Positions 11,241 through 23,990 of a stretch of 64,000 nt of DNA are shown here, in pieces (position 1 is the first letter of the stretch; each line of letters opens with the position of its first letter). A program made the position numbers and the translations under genes. The notes under the pieces are model-generated. The model searched no databases, was not told where the DNA came from, and worked only from the letters and a program-made list of their open reading frames with translations. Origin of the DNA: Eonycteris spelaea (lineage: Eukaryota; Chordata; Mammalia; Chiroptera; Pteropodidae); NCBI GenBank assembly GCA_003508835.1, contig PUFA01000182.1, positions 310,001 through 374,000 on the forward strand, in the 5' to 3' direction.

Positions 11241-11295
11241 CATGTGCCTGGCACAGAGTGCCTGCTTAATTTGTCCGATGAATGGATGAATGGCA
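11241..11295 (+). mobile_element. L2 or MIR 3' end
   Basis: ATGTGCCTGGCACAGAGTGC followed by GAATGGATGAATGG is the ancient L2/MIR tail signature. Confidence 0.5.
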
Positions 11296-11589
11296 TGTGT
11301 TGGGAATTAGAAAACTGAGAACTATCTACATGCTTCTTGTAAACCCCAAGATCAGCAAAGTAATTCTTACAGGAAAAAATGAAAGAGGGAGAACCTTAGG
11401 AGAGGAAGACGCAGAATTGGGGGGTGGAGTGTGGGGTGAGTGGTGAAGTGGGGGGAATTCATGCCCGGGAAGCTTGGACTGGCTAAGGCGACGCGTGAGG
11501 AGACAGGATTCTAAGCTTCCCAGCAGAGGAGTCTGGGCAGCTGCCTGCTGGACGCATCCAGGTGGATTCTGACAGGCAATTGAAAGGCG

Positions 11590-12395
11590 AGGTGGCCGAG
11601 CTGAGCTCAAGATCGGCCCTAGATCTGCTCCTCCAGGCTCTGCCCTCCCTCACTCACTTTCACCTGGCTTCTCCCCACGGCTCAGGCCAAAACTTTGGCG
11701 TTGTCCTTCATTCCGCTCTCTCTCAAGTCGTCAGCAATTCCTGCCCGCTCACCTGTGGTAGGGACCCAGACTCTGAGCATGCCTGGCCACCCCCACTGCC
11801 AGCCCTCTTCTCCAAGCCACCATCACCTGTTGCCCAGATAATTCCAGCCTATTAACCTGGAGGTCATGTGGTGTCCTGTTCTGTATTCCTCCGCTCAGAA
11901 CCCTCCCCAGGGCTCACGTCTCACTTGGAACAAAAGCCAAAGCCTTCCCCCGCCCCGCCCCACCTCACCCCCCCCCCTGCCCCAAGATCTCTTTGACTCC
12001 ATCTCCAGCCAGATGCCCTGTGCTCACTTGGCAGCACCCCGCTGGCCTCCGGCCTCTCTCCCCACCCTCTACAGGGGAAGCTCTTGGCCAGATATTCGTG
12101 GGGCTGCTCCTCGTTGCCTTCAGGCCTTTTCTCAAATGTCATCTTCCCAGGCCACTCACTCGAAACCATGCACTCTGAGCCTCCTCCCCTGCTTTCCTGG
12201 TCTCCGAAGCATTTATCACTATCTAATGGGCTGTATATTATGCATATTTATTTTATTATCGCTGTATCTTCAGATGTCTGCTCAGTGAGGGGAAGAAGCT
12301 CTGTGGGTTTTATTAAATTCTGTATTCCTGGGGCTGAGAATCATTCTGGCACCGAGTAGGCCCTCGATAAATATTTGTTAAATGAATAAATAAAC
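11590..12395 (+). mobile_element. L2 fragment (sense, with 3' end)
   Basis: The order is L2-like, from the early ACTTTGGCGTTGTCC through AACAAAAGCCAAAGCC and TCTCAAATGTCATCTTCCCA. It ends with the typical CGATAAATATTTGTTAAATG and GAATAAAT tail. Small open frames in it are remnants or chance. Confidence 0.7.
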
Positions 12396-13918
12396 AATTT
12401 CCTACAGAGCTATGGGGGAAGCATCTGTAGAAATTAAGAGTTGCTCCTTATCTGGCACATACCGCGTCCATGTGACTCGGCACCGCTCCGATTGGGTGAA
12501 CGGGGCAGAGGGAAGAGTGAAGGAAGAACTGCATTTGTGGAACCGGGTGCTACAGAGCTGAGCTTGGGGGCCTGGCAGGGAAGGGGCTCGAGGGCAGCCT
12601 CTCCATTTACCAGCTCGGTGACTCTGGTGAGGGTGGCATCTGCAAGAGGTCATAGCAGCCTGTGTGCTTGTGGTGTTAGAATAACATCTATGAACCGTCT
12701 AGCACAGGGCCTGGCACGTGCCGAGGAGATGCTGAGTGACCCAGTGACTGAGCGGGTAAGCCTGGCGCTGTCTGTTTGAGGGGGCGAAAGGCCCTTCAAT
12801 TAGTGGGGAAATTCACTGGCCCGGATATGTCACTCTGCCGGCGTAAGTGCTCAGCAAAAATGAAACAGAAAAAGTCACTTGCCGTCCCACATCTCGGTTA
12901 TGGTGTAGACGCTTCTGAAATTACGCCCAGAACATCCCACTTGGGGGTGGATTTTCATGAACGGCCAGCCCTGCAGGCAGAACTTATGGCCGAGAACATT
13001 TAAAAACTGGTTTCCCTTCTCTGTCACCATGGGCTCTTGGGTGTCAACCGGTCCAAGTCTTGAAATCCTCCTCTGGGAGGTGAGACCTGGCCTGGTCCTC
13101 GTGCCAGGACTTGAGCTGAGCCCTCAGGGGCAGACAGCCTGCCTTGCCTCTTGCTGCGCCTCACTCCATTTCTCCTGAAGTGCATTCCTGGTTTATGATA
13201 CATAGGTTTTGTATGTTTTAAAACCCCGTTTTATGCTCTGGCAACTCTTTATTCTTATTTTTAATTTTTGTGAATGATCTGACTTTCTGCAAAATATAGT
13301 TGCCTTTCCCACACCTTTAGAGGATGCAATTGGATTTTAGATGCCACGGATCAGATTACATCTGCCATAATCCATGTTAAAAAATGAAGACAGAATTATA
13401 AAGCCATTAAAAATATGTAGCACTTACCTATCTCGGACCAGTGTAGTAATTACGTGTCACTTACTGCACAGCGAAGCCAGTGCGCTGCATACAGTAAGCC
13501 TACTTTGTGGAGATCTTTGCGGTTATTTTGAGCATGCACACGTGCACGTGTGTGAATTCAAGAGCTGGGTGACTAGTATCCAACTTCAGGAGTTGACAGT
13601 TGAGCTGGACTGAAATGAGCAGCCCTGTGGAGTTCAGAGGGAAGGGCCCTCTAGGCAACGGGGGAGGGGCACGGGGGACAGGGGGCAGCAGGTGCAAAGG
13701 CCCTGGGCAGGAGGAATTAGCCGGGCCTGGTCAGGGCAGGGAAAGGCGGCCTGTGTCTAACGCCTGGTGAGTGGAAGGAGGAGAGGCTGAGGGACCTGGG
13801 GGCCCATCCTGAGTATAACTTCGATTCTTGGCAGATTTCTCCTCTGCCCGTGCTTGTCGGATCCATGGTGTCCAGCCGTTTGCTGGAAGACCTGCTTTCT
13901 GGGCCTCTGACATTTGTT
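12396..13918. other. Intron 1, mostly unassigned
   Basis: A possible sense MIR lies at about 12575-12760 (splice-like GGTGACTCTGG text, then GGGCCTGGCACGTGCCGAGG). The rest shows nothing I can name. Confidence 0.4.
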
Positions 13919-13954
13919 CATCATTCATTCATTCATTCATTCATTCATTCATTC
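13919..13954 (+). repeat. (ATTC)n microsatellite
   Basis: About nine ATTC units in a row, possibly grown from an L2/MIR-type tail on the opposite strand. Confidence 0.9.
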
Positions 13955-14201
13955 ACTGCTCTCTGAGTCCAGCACTATTCTATGAGGTTACAAAAACCGA
14001 AGACTAACTAGGAGAGGGAGCCAGCCTCACAAAGGGCTGTGCTGGATGTCTCCGTGTGACACAGTGAGTGCACAGAGGGGAGAGGCCACTCCTCCCTGGT
14101 GTCCAGGAGGAAATGGACTTAAGCCGAATCTGGGGAGCAGTGTCCTTCTGTGTCGGCGGGGAGAGGGGTAGCATGGTTGCATTTTCAGCAAGCTGAGTGC
14201 A

Positions 14202-14273
14202 GGGTACAAGGGAGATTCGCAAAGGCAGCCAGTGCCAGGGTACAAGGGAGATTCGCAAGGGCAGCCAGTGCCA
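14202..14273 (+). repeat. 36-bp tandem duplication
   Basis: Two adjacent 36-bp copies start GGGTACAAGGGAGATTCGCA and differ at one base. The near identity points to a recent local duplication. Confidence 0.9.
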
Positions 14274-14744
14274 GCCAACGGCAGGCAATGGGTGCCTGCG
14301 CCGCAGCCCCAGCTGGGGGCGCCGGGGATGACAGAGCTGGCGACTCTGTGGGACGAGGGGCAGGAGGGCCCCAGAGCAATTTCCAAGGTGTCTGACTTTG
14401 GGGACACAGTGGAACATGTCGCTCGGTGAGTCAGGGACCTTGGGAGAAGCTGCTTTTGGGCGGGGGAGTCATGAGTTCATTCGTGGGCTTGGCCAGCTCG
14501 AGACATCTGTGGGACATCTGGGATGGGTCGTTTTCCAGTAGGCAGCTGGATTTCGGGGTGTAGAGCTGAGGGGGCAGGCCAGGCGCGAGGTCAGGATCTA
14601 GGCGCTGTTAGCATCCAGTTGGTCGTTCTAGTCATGAGCATGGTGAGGTCACCCAAGGGGAGGGTGGGGAGTGAGCAGAAAAGGCCGAGGGCAGAGCTGT
14701 CAAAGTAAAAGGAGCAGAAACCAATAAAGAGTCAGGAAAATGGA

Positions 14745-15180
14745 GTTTTTTCTAACTGTGGTAACATATAAAATTTTGAAACATAAAATTTACTACTTTA
14801 ACCATTTTACGGGGACAGTGCAGTAGCATTAAGTATATTTGCATTGTTGTACAACCACCACCACCACCATCTCCAGAACTTTCTCATCGTCCCAAGCGGA
14901 AACTCTGTCCCCGGGCTCCACCATCTACTTTCCGTGTCTATGAATCCAGCTCCTGGGGACCTCACATGAGTGGAACCACGCAGTCTTTGTCCTTCTGTGT
15001 CTGGCTCTTTCACTGAACGTAATGTCCTCGGGGCTCATCCACGTTAGAGCAGGTGTCAGATCGTCCTTCCGTTTTAAGGCTGAAAAATCTCCCAGTGTCT
15101 GGACGGATGCACGTTGTCCATCATCCATCCTGGGCACTTGGGTCACTTCCACCTCTGGCCGTCACGGTCAATGCTGGACG
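14745..15180 (-). mobile_element. L1 3' fragment (antisense)
   Basis: Text from GGTAACATATAAAATTTTGA through CCACCATCTACTTTCCGTGT to the CATCCATCCTGGGCACTTGG region follows the antisense L1 3' end. It contains a (CCA)n run near 14857. Confidence 0.75.
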
Positions 15181-17699
15181 GAGAAGGTCCCGAGAGAATT
15201 CTTAGGTGGAAGGAGAAACTGGAACTGGACTCTGCAGGCAAAGCGGGACAGCTTAGGGACTGAGCCCAGGAAGGGGGGGCCTGGTGGAGACCGGACGCTG
15301 AGCCCGGGAGCAAGCCCATGGGAGGGAGGGAGAAGGACGAGTCCCCACGGACAGGCAGGAGGCCTGGCTCCCAAGCGCCTGTCTCCCCGGAAGTGTGTCG
15401 AAATCATCCTAACGATATAGAAATCCATCCCTAACGTCGCAACAGCACTTAATTATGCTTCCATTTAAAAAATACAAGCTGTGTATCTTTTAGAAACAGT
15501 GTGCTGTTTCTAGGACGTGTTTCTGTCCAGAAGGTGATCCACGGGGTAAGGCCTTGGAAGCAGTTTCCAAAAAAAATTAACAGCCCACAAATATGTTCCG
15601 GCCCCACCCTGGCCGGGGAGAACCCAAAGCCAACACAGGCTTTCCCGCCTCGTCCCTCCGCTCAGCACGCGCAGGCGGCCGCGGCCGGCTTTCAGAAAAA
15701 ATGGGTTTGGAATTCCAGAGCCACAGAAAACAGCTGGAAGGATGAGCTTCCGATTTTTCAGAGAATTCTTCATTTTCTAGAAGAATTCACTTTCTTGGGG
15801 ACTTCTTCGTGTGAGGAGCTCTCTGGAGCCTCTGTCCATTCGGCAAATATTTGTGGGCCCCAAATCTCAAACATTTGAGGAGCTTATAATTAGTTGAATA
15901 CTTAAGTATATTCATGCTTTAATATGTGCAAAGTTAGTTAGAAGAAGATAGAAAAATTTTTAATTGTTAACAACCACAGGCCACTGACATTCGGATCTGA
16001 AGCTAAAACACAAACTGGGTATATTATTTCAGGAGCTTTCAATCGTGTAAATCATAGTATGGTTATCCAGCCAGCTCTTAAAATGGCAACCGGGAGTAAA
16101 TAGAAAGTATTTCTGGAAGCCCTGTGTGACTCAATTCATTGCTGGCCTTGGGTCAGAACTGGGCATATATTTATTGACTGGGCTCTGATCACCGGGGAGA
16201 CCCAGCGTGCAAAAGAAAAGGCTCCCAAGTTAGCAGTTATTTAAGGAACTGCAGGACAAGGGGTCAGAAGTGGCGACAGGCGATCCGCGGTGTCCCCCGC
16301 GTAGACTTTGGGCTGGGAGCGGCTCCCTTCTCCCTTTGTGGGGAGAAGCCTGGCTTCTCTCCCGATTGGAGGTCCTTTGTCCTCCATGCTTCCAGGGGCC
16401 CAGCCCTGCCCTGCATCCTCGGAGCAGACGCCCCAGCCTTCAGCTCTGCGAGAGTGTCCCCCGCCACCTCCGTGTCCTGCAGAGACCGGGGCTCCCTCGG
16501 CTCAGCTCCTACTGGTCTCCTCATCTCCCTCCACCTCGCCTCCGCCCTCCAGGGGGACGAGGGGATGGGCACTTTCTCCCCACTTTCGTTGCCCCCCCTT
16601 TGGTGTGACCACATTGTACTCAGCTCAGCGTCCGAGGCTTGTCCATCTCTGTTCTCACTGCCTCGTCTTTCACGTCTTTGAGTGGGCTTGCCATCCCTTA
16701 AACAGGTCTTATACCTTTGTCTCCCCTCTCTCTGGAATGTCACTGCTACTGATGACAACCTACTCTTCTCCAAAGACTCTCCTCCAATGCCCTCTCGCTG
16801 TGGAGCTTCGAGGCCGTAAGTGGTGAGCCAGGTGGGAAAACGTACGGCCGGGGCGGGCTTTCTCCTCCGCACTGCTGACACCCTGCTGACCGGCCATGCC
16901 GGGCACTGCAGGGCCTCGAGCAGCATCTTGGGCCTCCACCTGCCAGTAGCACCCCGCCAGCCCCAAAGTCATGACAATAACTATGTCTCCAGACGTGGTC
17001 AAATGTCCCCAGGGCGGCAGGACCACCCCCTGAGTGGGGCCATGAGGCTAATCAGCCAGAAGTAGCAGTGACTCCTAAATTGGCGCGGCCTGTGGATTTC
17101 ATCAGGAGGCTACTTGGACGTGCGGCAATGTATGTGTCTTATTTTTCGTTCCCAGTTGTAAGCCCCTAGAGGACAGGGACAGCTGTCCCCGCCACGCTTC
17201 CCAAGCGCTAAATACATAATCACGTGAGTGAATAAAACCTGAGCCAGAGGGCATGGCCCTCATCAAGTCATGGCAGCCTTTGGTTTTAACAAAAAGCAAA
17301 AATCACGAAGCCCTCGCCTGAGATCTGATAGCCTTAAAAACTCCGTGGTTTTGAGTCAGTCTAGATGAACATTCCAGCCCTTTCAAATACGTAGTTTTCC
17401 TTTACAAATCCCCAAAGAAATCTTAATCAAAGACCCCTACTGTTCACTGCCTTCCCTCTGAGCCTGGCCAGAACTGCACATCGAGTTCTCGCTGGGAAGT
17501 GACGTCTCTTAACCGACTGCCACTGGGCCCCCCTGCCAGCAGACGTGGGGATTGTCAATGCCCCATTCGGTATCTGAGCCAATTGCAATGTCTCAATTCA
17601 TATTTGTTGCTTTGGAGCTTTTTCAAGATTTTTTTCTTTAAAAAAGTCTATTTGAAACAAATACAATATGTCTACTAGAATCATTTCAACAAAACATAG
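15181..17699. other. Intron 1, unassigned stretch
   Basis: The part 16660-16800 may be a worn L2 (TACTCTTCTCCAAAGACTCT-like text). The rest is unique. A 220-codon antisense frame (16264-16926) is not recognisable and is likely chance in GC-rich DNA. Confidence 0.4.
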
Positions 17700-18060
17700 T
17701 GTTACAGAAAAATCAGACCGGCAAGAAACCAAGCAGCACTCGGAGAGTTGGAGAACTCAGGTTTAGTCCCAGAAGAGCTAGTGCTCTGAAGATCTGGGCC
17801 CCAAGCTCAGGGACAACCTTGCTTTTATAGGGCTTCTCCACACAGTTACAGTTGGCACGGGCCGATCTTCAGACAGGAGCTCAGGCTGTACCTCTGCCAT
17901 CTAGACAGAAGAAGCAAAAGGGAGGATGAGTCTTTAGTTAATTTTGAGGTCACCCTGCCCTTCGGCTTATGCGGCAAGCATGTCTATGGAAGCAGCAGAG
18001 AGCTGATTATAAGGTTAGCCTTTTGAGTGGAAAATTCCTCTTCAGTGGCACTCGAATTTG
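17700..18060 (-). mobile_element. Possible solitary LTR relic (antisense, unclassified)
   Basis: A block opening TGTTACAG, then CGGCAAGAAACCAAGCAGC and GAGAGTTGGAGAACTCAGG, has the look of a retroviral LTR read backwards. It ends in CA on its own strand, and TTTATAGGG lies near 17824. I cannot name the family or place the far end, and no internal retroviral genes are present. Confidence 0.3.
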
Positions 18061-18946
18061 TGGAGTGAACAAACTCTCCTCTTTGCAAAGTGACAGGGCA
18101 ACTTGCCGTCATTTAGAACCTTAGCTTCTGTAACTGATGAAAGGTTCTGTGAGCCTCATGCCGAATTGCAGCAAGTTGTGGCAGAGGGTCCTCGGAGCTG
18201 TGTGGACTTTGCTCTCCTCGTAGATAACTATCTTTCGCCCTGGTTCCCTCCCTGAAAGACCCACTTCCCTAGTGCTGTCCCCAGCTTGGGGGCCTTCCCT
18301 CTAAGGAGACCTGGTTCAAGGTCATGGCATGAGGTGGGGAGGTGGGCTCTGAGGGACACTTTTATCCCTGGACACAACCCCTCCCTTTTCCTTTTCTTTT
18401 TGGAAACGTCCATATCAGCCAAGTACCCACTGTGCCGCCGAGGCTGGGGAAGCCCCATTTCTGAAGTTCCACCGAGGAGCCCCCAGTTTCTAGTTAGACT
18501 GTCATGACTCTTATTGGGAATAGAGGTAATCGTTAATGCCGGCCAAAGTAGAAACCAATAAATGGGCAAAGATGAACTTCATGTTTTCCCAGCAAAACTC
18601 TGAGATTGTTGTACATGTGGTCGCCTCGTTACACAGCCCTCAGCCGGCATGGCGCACGCCCTCACTTGCAGGGCCAGCCGCCTTCTCTGAGCCGTGTAAG
18701 GCCGTGCAGTGCCGCCGGCTCCCGGTGAGGACGTGGGGCTGTGTGCCTGCGGGACGCAGTGCTGGTCGGCGGCGGTTCCTAAGCTCCCATGAAGACTTCT
18801 TAAGTGGACCCTACGAGTTTCAAGGGTAGATAGAGGCCATCTTCTGGGCCGGCTGGTCCAGCAGTTCTGACAAAGGCTTGTTCCTCTTCTTCAGACTGAG
18901 GAGTGAGGGTTTTCGAGAAAGGTGGGGAGTGGTATGTGGGGACTTG

Positions 18947-18979
18947 AATAAAGCAGGTGGCAAAAAAAAAAAAAAAAAA
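18947..18979 (+). pseudogene. Retrocopy-like 3' tail (AATAAA plus A18)
   Basis: AATAAA at 18947-18952 is followed 9 bases later by 18 uninterrupted A residues (18962-18979). This is what the 3' end of a reverse-transcribed, polyadenylated RNA looks like. The upstream few hundred bases do not resemble a gene I know, and I found no clear target-site duplication. Confidence 0.35.
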
Positions 18980-20549
18980 GCTCTCAGTTGAGGCAAGCCA
19001 CTGTTAGATCCTCTTCTTCTGCTCTCTCTCCTTCACCCCATATCCCACTAACCCCCTAGTTCCTTAAGTTCCACTACCCATAAGCCTCCTGCATTGGTCC
19101 TGTCTGTCCCCTTCCTGTGTGTCCTGTCTAGTCCAGACCCTCTGTCCGGGGTCAGTTGACATAACCTGCGATTCTCCCCCTGCCTGAAGGGCATGGCTCA
19201 CCTTGTCATTCTGCATTCTCCCCCCCCCAAACTCTGATGCTTCCAGTGCCCTCTTAAACTGTTTGGGGGGTGAAACATGACATCTTTGTGGGAGACCGCA
19301 GAATACCGGAGCATTTAATGAGATCACACAAACTCATAGTGCTTTTATTAATAACATGTGATTGAACCACAAACTGGTGGCGGGCACACTAGCAGCCATG
19401 AGCTTCTGTCCTTTAAAGCCGATGCTGCCGAATCCAGCGTGACGAGCTGCTGCGGGGTTTCCCAATAATGCGAACCTTGCAGAGAATGCGTTTTGTTGCT
19501 CATGCTGTTTGCCAGCAGAGGACAGAGAGCCTGTCCCAACCAAGGGTTTAAGAAATCTTTGTAACGCAAAATGTTTTTAATTTGAGAAACACATCTATCA
19601 TACACTTTTCTGCAAACAGATGTAAGTGCTGCTATTTTATTTAGGCAAAGAAAGCTGCAGAATGCTTTAGTATTCCAAGGAAGCGGGGCAGCAGGGCAGG
19701 AGGAGGCGTCCTTTAAAGGACCAGAGAGTAAACCGCAAGGACCCAACTCTGCCGTCGACGTGGGAATGAATGGCTTTGGCCGTGTGCCCATGAAACCTCA
19801 TTTATGGGCACTGACATGTGACCTTCATATGATTTCCATGTGTCACAAAGTATTCTGACTCTGGTTTTTTTTAGCATTCAAAATATAAAAACCATTGTTA
19901 GCTTGTGGGCCACGTAGAACCAGGTGGTCAGACTCAGCCTGCGGACCATGGTTTGCCAGCCTCCACCACAGGACGAGCCCAGTGGCTTGCGGTGTCCACA
20001 GCCTTTCTCCCAAGGGCCTGGCCTGTTTTCCCAGCGGGCCCCCAGCCCAGGCCCTCGCACCACCCAGCTCGGTCTCCTTGCCCTTCTCCCACTGACCCCG
20101 CGCCCCGCCCGTGGCGCACACACGGCCGCCAGGGCCCAGCTGCCACTCTGGAACTAGTCCGCTCTCCTGTTTCCCCACCCCCCACCCCACCGCCCAGTGA
20201 GGGTCTGTCTGTCCCACGAGGTCCAGGATGGGACCTTCCCAGAGTCCCCGCCCTGCGGGTTATCACACCACATTCCACCTCGAGTCTGCACCTGCCACCC
20301 CTGCCACACAAGGAGTCCCTTGCGTCTCCTTTTCTCTTCCGCACAGTGTAAAGTGCTTGAGGACAGAGACCACGTCTGACTGTATTTGTGGGTCACCAAA
20401 TAGAGTGTGTGTTGAGTTCACTCGGGTTATTATTAGATCGTGGCCTTACCCCACTCCAAAGATCATTTTCCTTACTTTCTAGTAAAATACGGCCTCGTAA
20501 GATAGTTGTGAATTCACAGTTTGATTTATCCTAGGAATCTCCTAGATCA
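18980..20549. other. Intron 1, mostly unassigned
   Basis: A short hAT-type end lies at about 19893-19960 (AGCTTGTGGGCCACGTAGAA and CCATGGTTTGCCAG). A possible L2 end lies near 20345-20405. Overlapping chance frames fill the GC-rich part. Confidence 0.4.
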
Positions 20550-20852
20550 CAGTTGCCCAATAGAAACACAATGCGAGCTGTACATGTAATTTAAAATTTT
20601 CTAGTAACCACGTTTTAAAAAGTAAAAACAGTGGGCAAAATTGATCTGAACAATATATTTTATTTAATGCAATATTTGTGAAAAGTTGTTACTTGAACAC
20701 GGGCTCTATATGCAAAAGGATTTTGAGCTATTTCACATTCTTCTCAGTATGCTACGTCTTGGAAGTCCGGTGTGTCATATGTCCCACCGCTTGTCACATT
20801 TCCCGTGCTCGTTCGCCACAGGTGGCTGGCACTGCCGGGTTGGACAGCGCAG
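20550..20852 (+). mobile_element. hAT-type non-autonomous DNA transposon, near full length
   Basis: It runs from CAGTTGCCCAATAGAAACAC to TTGGACAGCGCAG. The ends are approximate inverted repeats, with the AGTAACCACG and AAGTCCGGTGTGT internal landmarks of a common MER-type family. The name is left open. A second, partial copy is at 48985-49108. Confidence 0.65.
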
Positions 20853-22264
20853 ATAGAAGTATTACAATGAAGACAGGCACGATTTTTAGGTTGTCCCTAT
20901 TCTATTTGAAATGCGACCTCTACTTGAGCTGTCACAGCGTTAACTTTAGGCCCCGTTCGTAGACTAGAGGGACACAGACCTTCTGACGACCCCACGAAAG
21001 CGCGTGTCCTTTCCCCCAGGAAAATGCACGACAGACGTGTCCATTGGATTCTGCCTGCGATGCTGCCGGTTCTCGGACCCTTTGTAATGTGTCCCCCGAC
21101 CGGCCCCTACTCCTCTTCAGCTCTGCTTTGCCCATTTCACAGTCCACGTGTGGCTGCCTAGCCCCAGTCTGTCACCAGAGCTGCGCCCTTGCCGGTGTGC
21201 CTCTGGGGGCGGCTGGCTGCTCGGCCAGTTCGCGTCCACGCAAGTTCACGCTTGTTGCCTTGACTCTGAGCCAGTTCTCACAGAGCAACAGCATTTTCTC
21301 ACCCTTTTGAGTTCCCCGTCGATATGTGGCTTTCAGTTCTTTGCTACCAGAGCATTCATTCTGCTGCTTCCCCCGCAGAAGGCCTGCCCGGCGGCCCGGC
21401 ACGCGGCCTCGGGCACCCGCTAAAGTGGGTCGCCATCCTCCATAGGCCAGCCAAGGGACCTGAGTCTCCGTTGCAGTGGCTGCTGTCAGCGGCTTGAGTA
21501 GGGAGCCCACTGGTGCTGACACATCTGCTTTCGAACCTCTTGCATGGCTTCTCATTATAGCACGCGGCTCATCTTCTTTATGCAAACAATTTAAAACCAG
21601 AATCCCAATGACCTAATGTGGGTTAAGTCACCCCTTCTTTATCTGAGCTTTTCTCTCTCTTTAAATTCTCTTTAAATCTCTTTTCTTCTTTTTAACATCC
21701 TGTAAGGCTTCTGAGATACTAACGAATCTGGTTTTCCTTTTCTGTGCTTCACAAACATAGAATCTTCTAGAAGCTCCCTGCTCCTTTATTCTCCAGCAGT
21801 AATATCCACTTAGGGCTTGAGCCAGAAAGTCTACCATTCTCGCGCTCCTCAGCCTGGAGCACATTCAGGCTTCCGATTTCTGATGGTGAAACGCCTGCCT
21901 CTTGGCTGTTCGTTCCTCATCCATTGCCCTCGGTTGGGGTTGGTTCCGTTTGCGGGACGTGCCTGACCAAAGGTTTAGGCATTGCTAAAACACCTCCTCA
22001 CTCCCCTCCACCCCGCCCCGGCACGGAGGTCGTCAAACCGAAGTCTCAGGGAGAGCGTGTAAGGGGCGTTTTGTTTGTTAACAAAGTTCGTTTCTGAAAA
22101 CAGTAGAAAGAATCTGACCTTATAAGTTCTCCAGCCCAGCATCCTCATTATCTCCGTCAACACTGCCTTTTACTTCTTCCGACGTAAGGAACGCGGGGAC
22201 CTTTTAAAGTTCTACATCATTTGTTTTTCTTCTGGTCCGGCATTTGCCAATGCTTGTGTCATCT
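20853..22264. other. Intron 1, unassigned stretch
   Basis: Unique sequence with scattered CpGs. No feature I can support. Confidence 0.35.
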
Positions 22265-23085
22265 TCTTTTAATTTGAGATAAAATTCATACCATAGAAAA
22301 TTCGCCATTTAAAAGTACGACTCGCTGGTCTTTAGGATATCCAAAATGTCATGCAGCTGTCAGCACTGTCTAATTCTGGAACATTTCCATCACCCCAAGC
22401 AAAGCCTGTGCCCGTTAGCCATGATTCCCTGTCCCCGTCCCTCGACCTCTGGCAACCACTGTTCTACTTCCTGTCGCTATGGATGTGTCCTAAAAATGGA
22501 GTATGTGGCCTTTTGCAACTAGCTTCTTCCACTGAGCATGGTGCGTTGAGGCTCATCCACGTTGTAGCATGTGTCGGGGCTTCACTCCCTTTCCGGCTGA
22601 GTCACACCCCAGGGTATGTATGGCGCACTGCACCTTGGTTCTCCGTGCACCTGCTGATAGCCATTGGAGTTGGTTCTGCCTTTCTCTTGGCTGTTATAAG
22701 TGGGCGAGTTTTTGTGTGAACATGGATTTTCATGTCTCTTGGGTAGGTACCTAGAAGCGTGATTGCTGGGTCACAGGGTCGCTCTGTGTTTAACTTCTTG
22801 AGGAGCCGCCAAACGTTTCCACAGCAGCTGCCCCGCTTCTCATCCCCCCCGGCCATGTGGGAGGGCTCCGGTTTCTCCACGTCCTCGCCAACACTTATTT
22901 TCCCTTGTTTTTATTATAGCCATCCTGGGAGGTGTGAAGTGGCATCTTGTTGTGGCTTTTAATTTCATTTTCCAAATGACTAATGATGTCAAGCATCTTT
23001 TCATGTGCTTATTGGCCACTCGTATGTCTTCTTTGGAGAAATGCCTGTCCAAGGTCTTGTGCCCAGAAGTTTCTCTTTCTCTGTG
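22265..23085 (-). mobile_element. L1 3' fragment (antisense)
   Basis: About 0.8 kb follows the antisense L1 3' order: GATAAAATTCATACCATAGA, CCTCTGGCAACCACTGTTCT, GTGATTGCTGGGTCACAGGG, GGAGGTGTGAAGTGGCATCT. It is old and GC-enriched. Confidence 0.8.
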
Positions 23086-23654
23086 AAATGCCCAAAGACG
23101 CTGAATCATGGAGGTGCAGGGCATAATCCCCAGCGCTATGAAGGGACTCGGAGGACGCAGAGGGTCAGAATCGGCAGTGTGAGGCCAGTCTTCCCTCTCC
23201 CGGGCGCTGTGGCTCCAGCTCTGACCCGTGGGCGCCCGCTTTTCAGAGACTTCCCGAAATCCCACATGGCAGGAGACGTGGCAAGGACCTCGGTCCTCAC
23301 CCCCAAAGTATTTTGACCCTCTGGACACTGAGAATTTTAGAATGTTCCTTGTATAATTGGCCCTTAGTATCCAAGGGAGAGTGGTTTCAGGATCCCTGCG
23401 GACACCCGAGTTCTCGGATCCTCTGGGCCTCACGTAGGTCGGGGCAGCGCTTGCCCACGACCTGTCTGTGCACGTGGATTCGACGTAGTGCTCGGCGTGG
23501 GGCAAATGCAGGTTTTGCTTTTGGGAATTTTCTGCATTTTTTAAAAGTTATTTTTGATCCATGGTGGACACGGGGGACCAACTGTAAATATATAGGCTGT
23601 TTGATACTGTCCATTTATCTATCCAGAATTATTTTAGGCTCTTTTAGAGATGTG

Positions 23655-23990
23655 AGTCCAGTGTGGGGTCTGCGAACCAGTCCCTGGGCTAAGTCCCACC
23701 CGCCACCTGACTTTGTATGGCTAAGAGCTAATAATAGTCTTTTACATTTTTAAATGGTTGAAAAAAATCAATGAAAGAATAACATTTTGGAACACATGAA
23801 ATTATATGAAATTCACATTTCAGTGTCCATCAATAAAGTTTTATTGGCATATGTTCACACTCCTTTGTGTACATACGGTCTGTGGTGGCCGGTGCCCCAC
23901 CGTGGTAATGCTGAGGCGTCTCGGGAGGCCAGCCAACCCACAAAGCCTAAACTACTCGCCACTGGGCCTTTACACATGACGCACTCAGTG
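23655..23990 (-). mobile_element. hAT-type non-autonomous DNA transposon relic (minus-strand sense)
   Basis: The recognisable run is ATTTTTAAATGGTTGAAAAA, then TTTCAGTGTCCATCAATAAA and GTTTTATTGGCATATGTTCA, then GGGCCTTTACA. It belongs to the same broad family as the copies at 7484, 27175 and 50975, in the opposite orientation to the first. Confidence 0.55.

Noticed and set aside
13919..13954. CRISPR-like direct repeats
   Set aside because: Simple ATTC microsatellite in mammalian DNA with no spacers.
16264..16926. 220-codon antisense frame in intron 1
   Set aside because: GC-rich, unrecognised, and overlapped by open frames in other phases.
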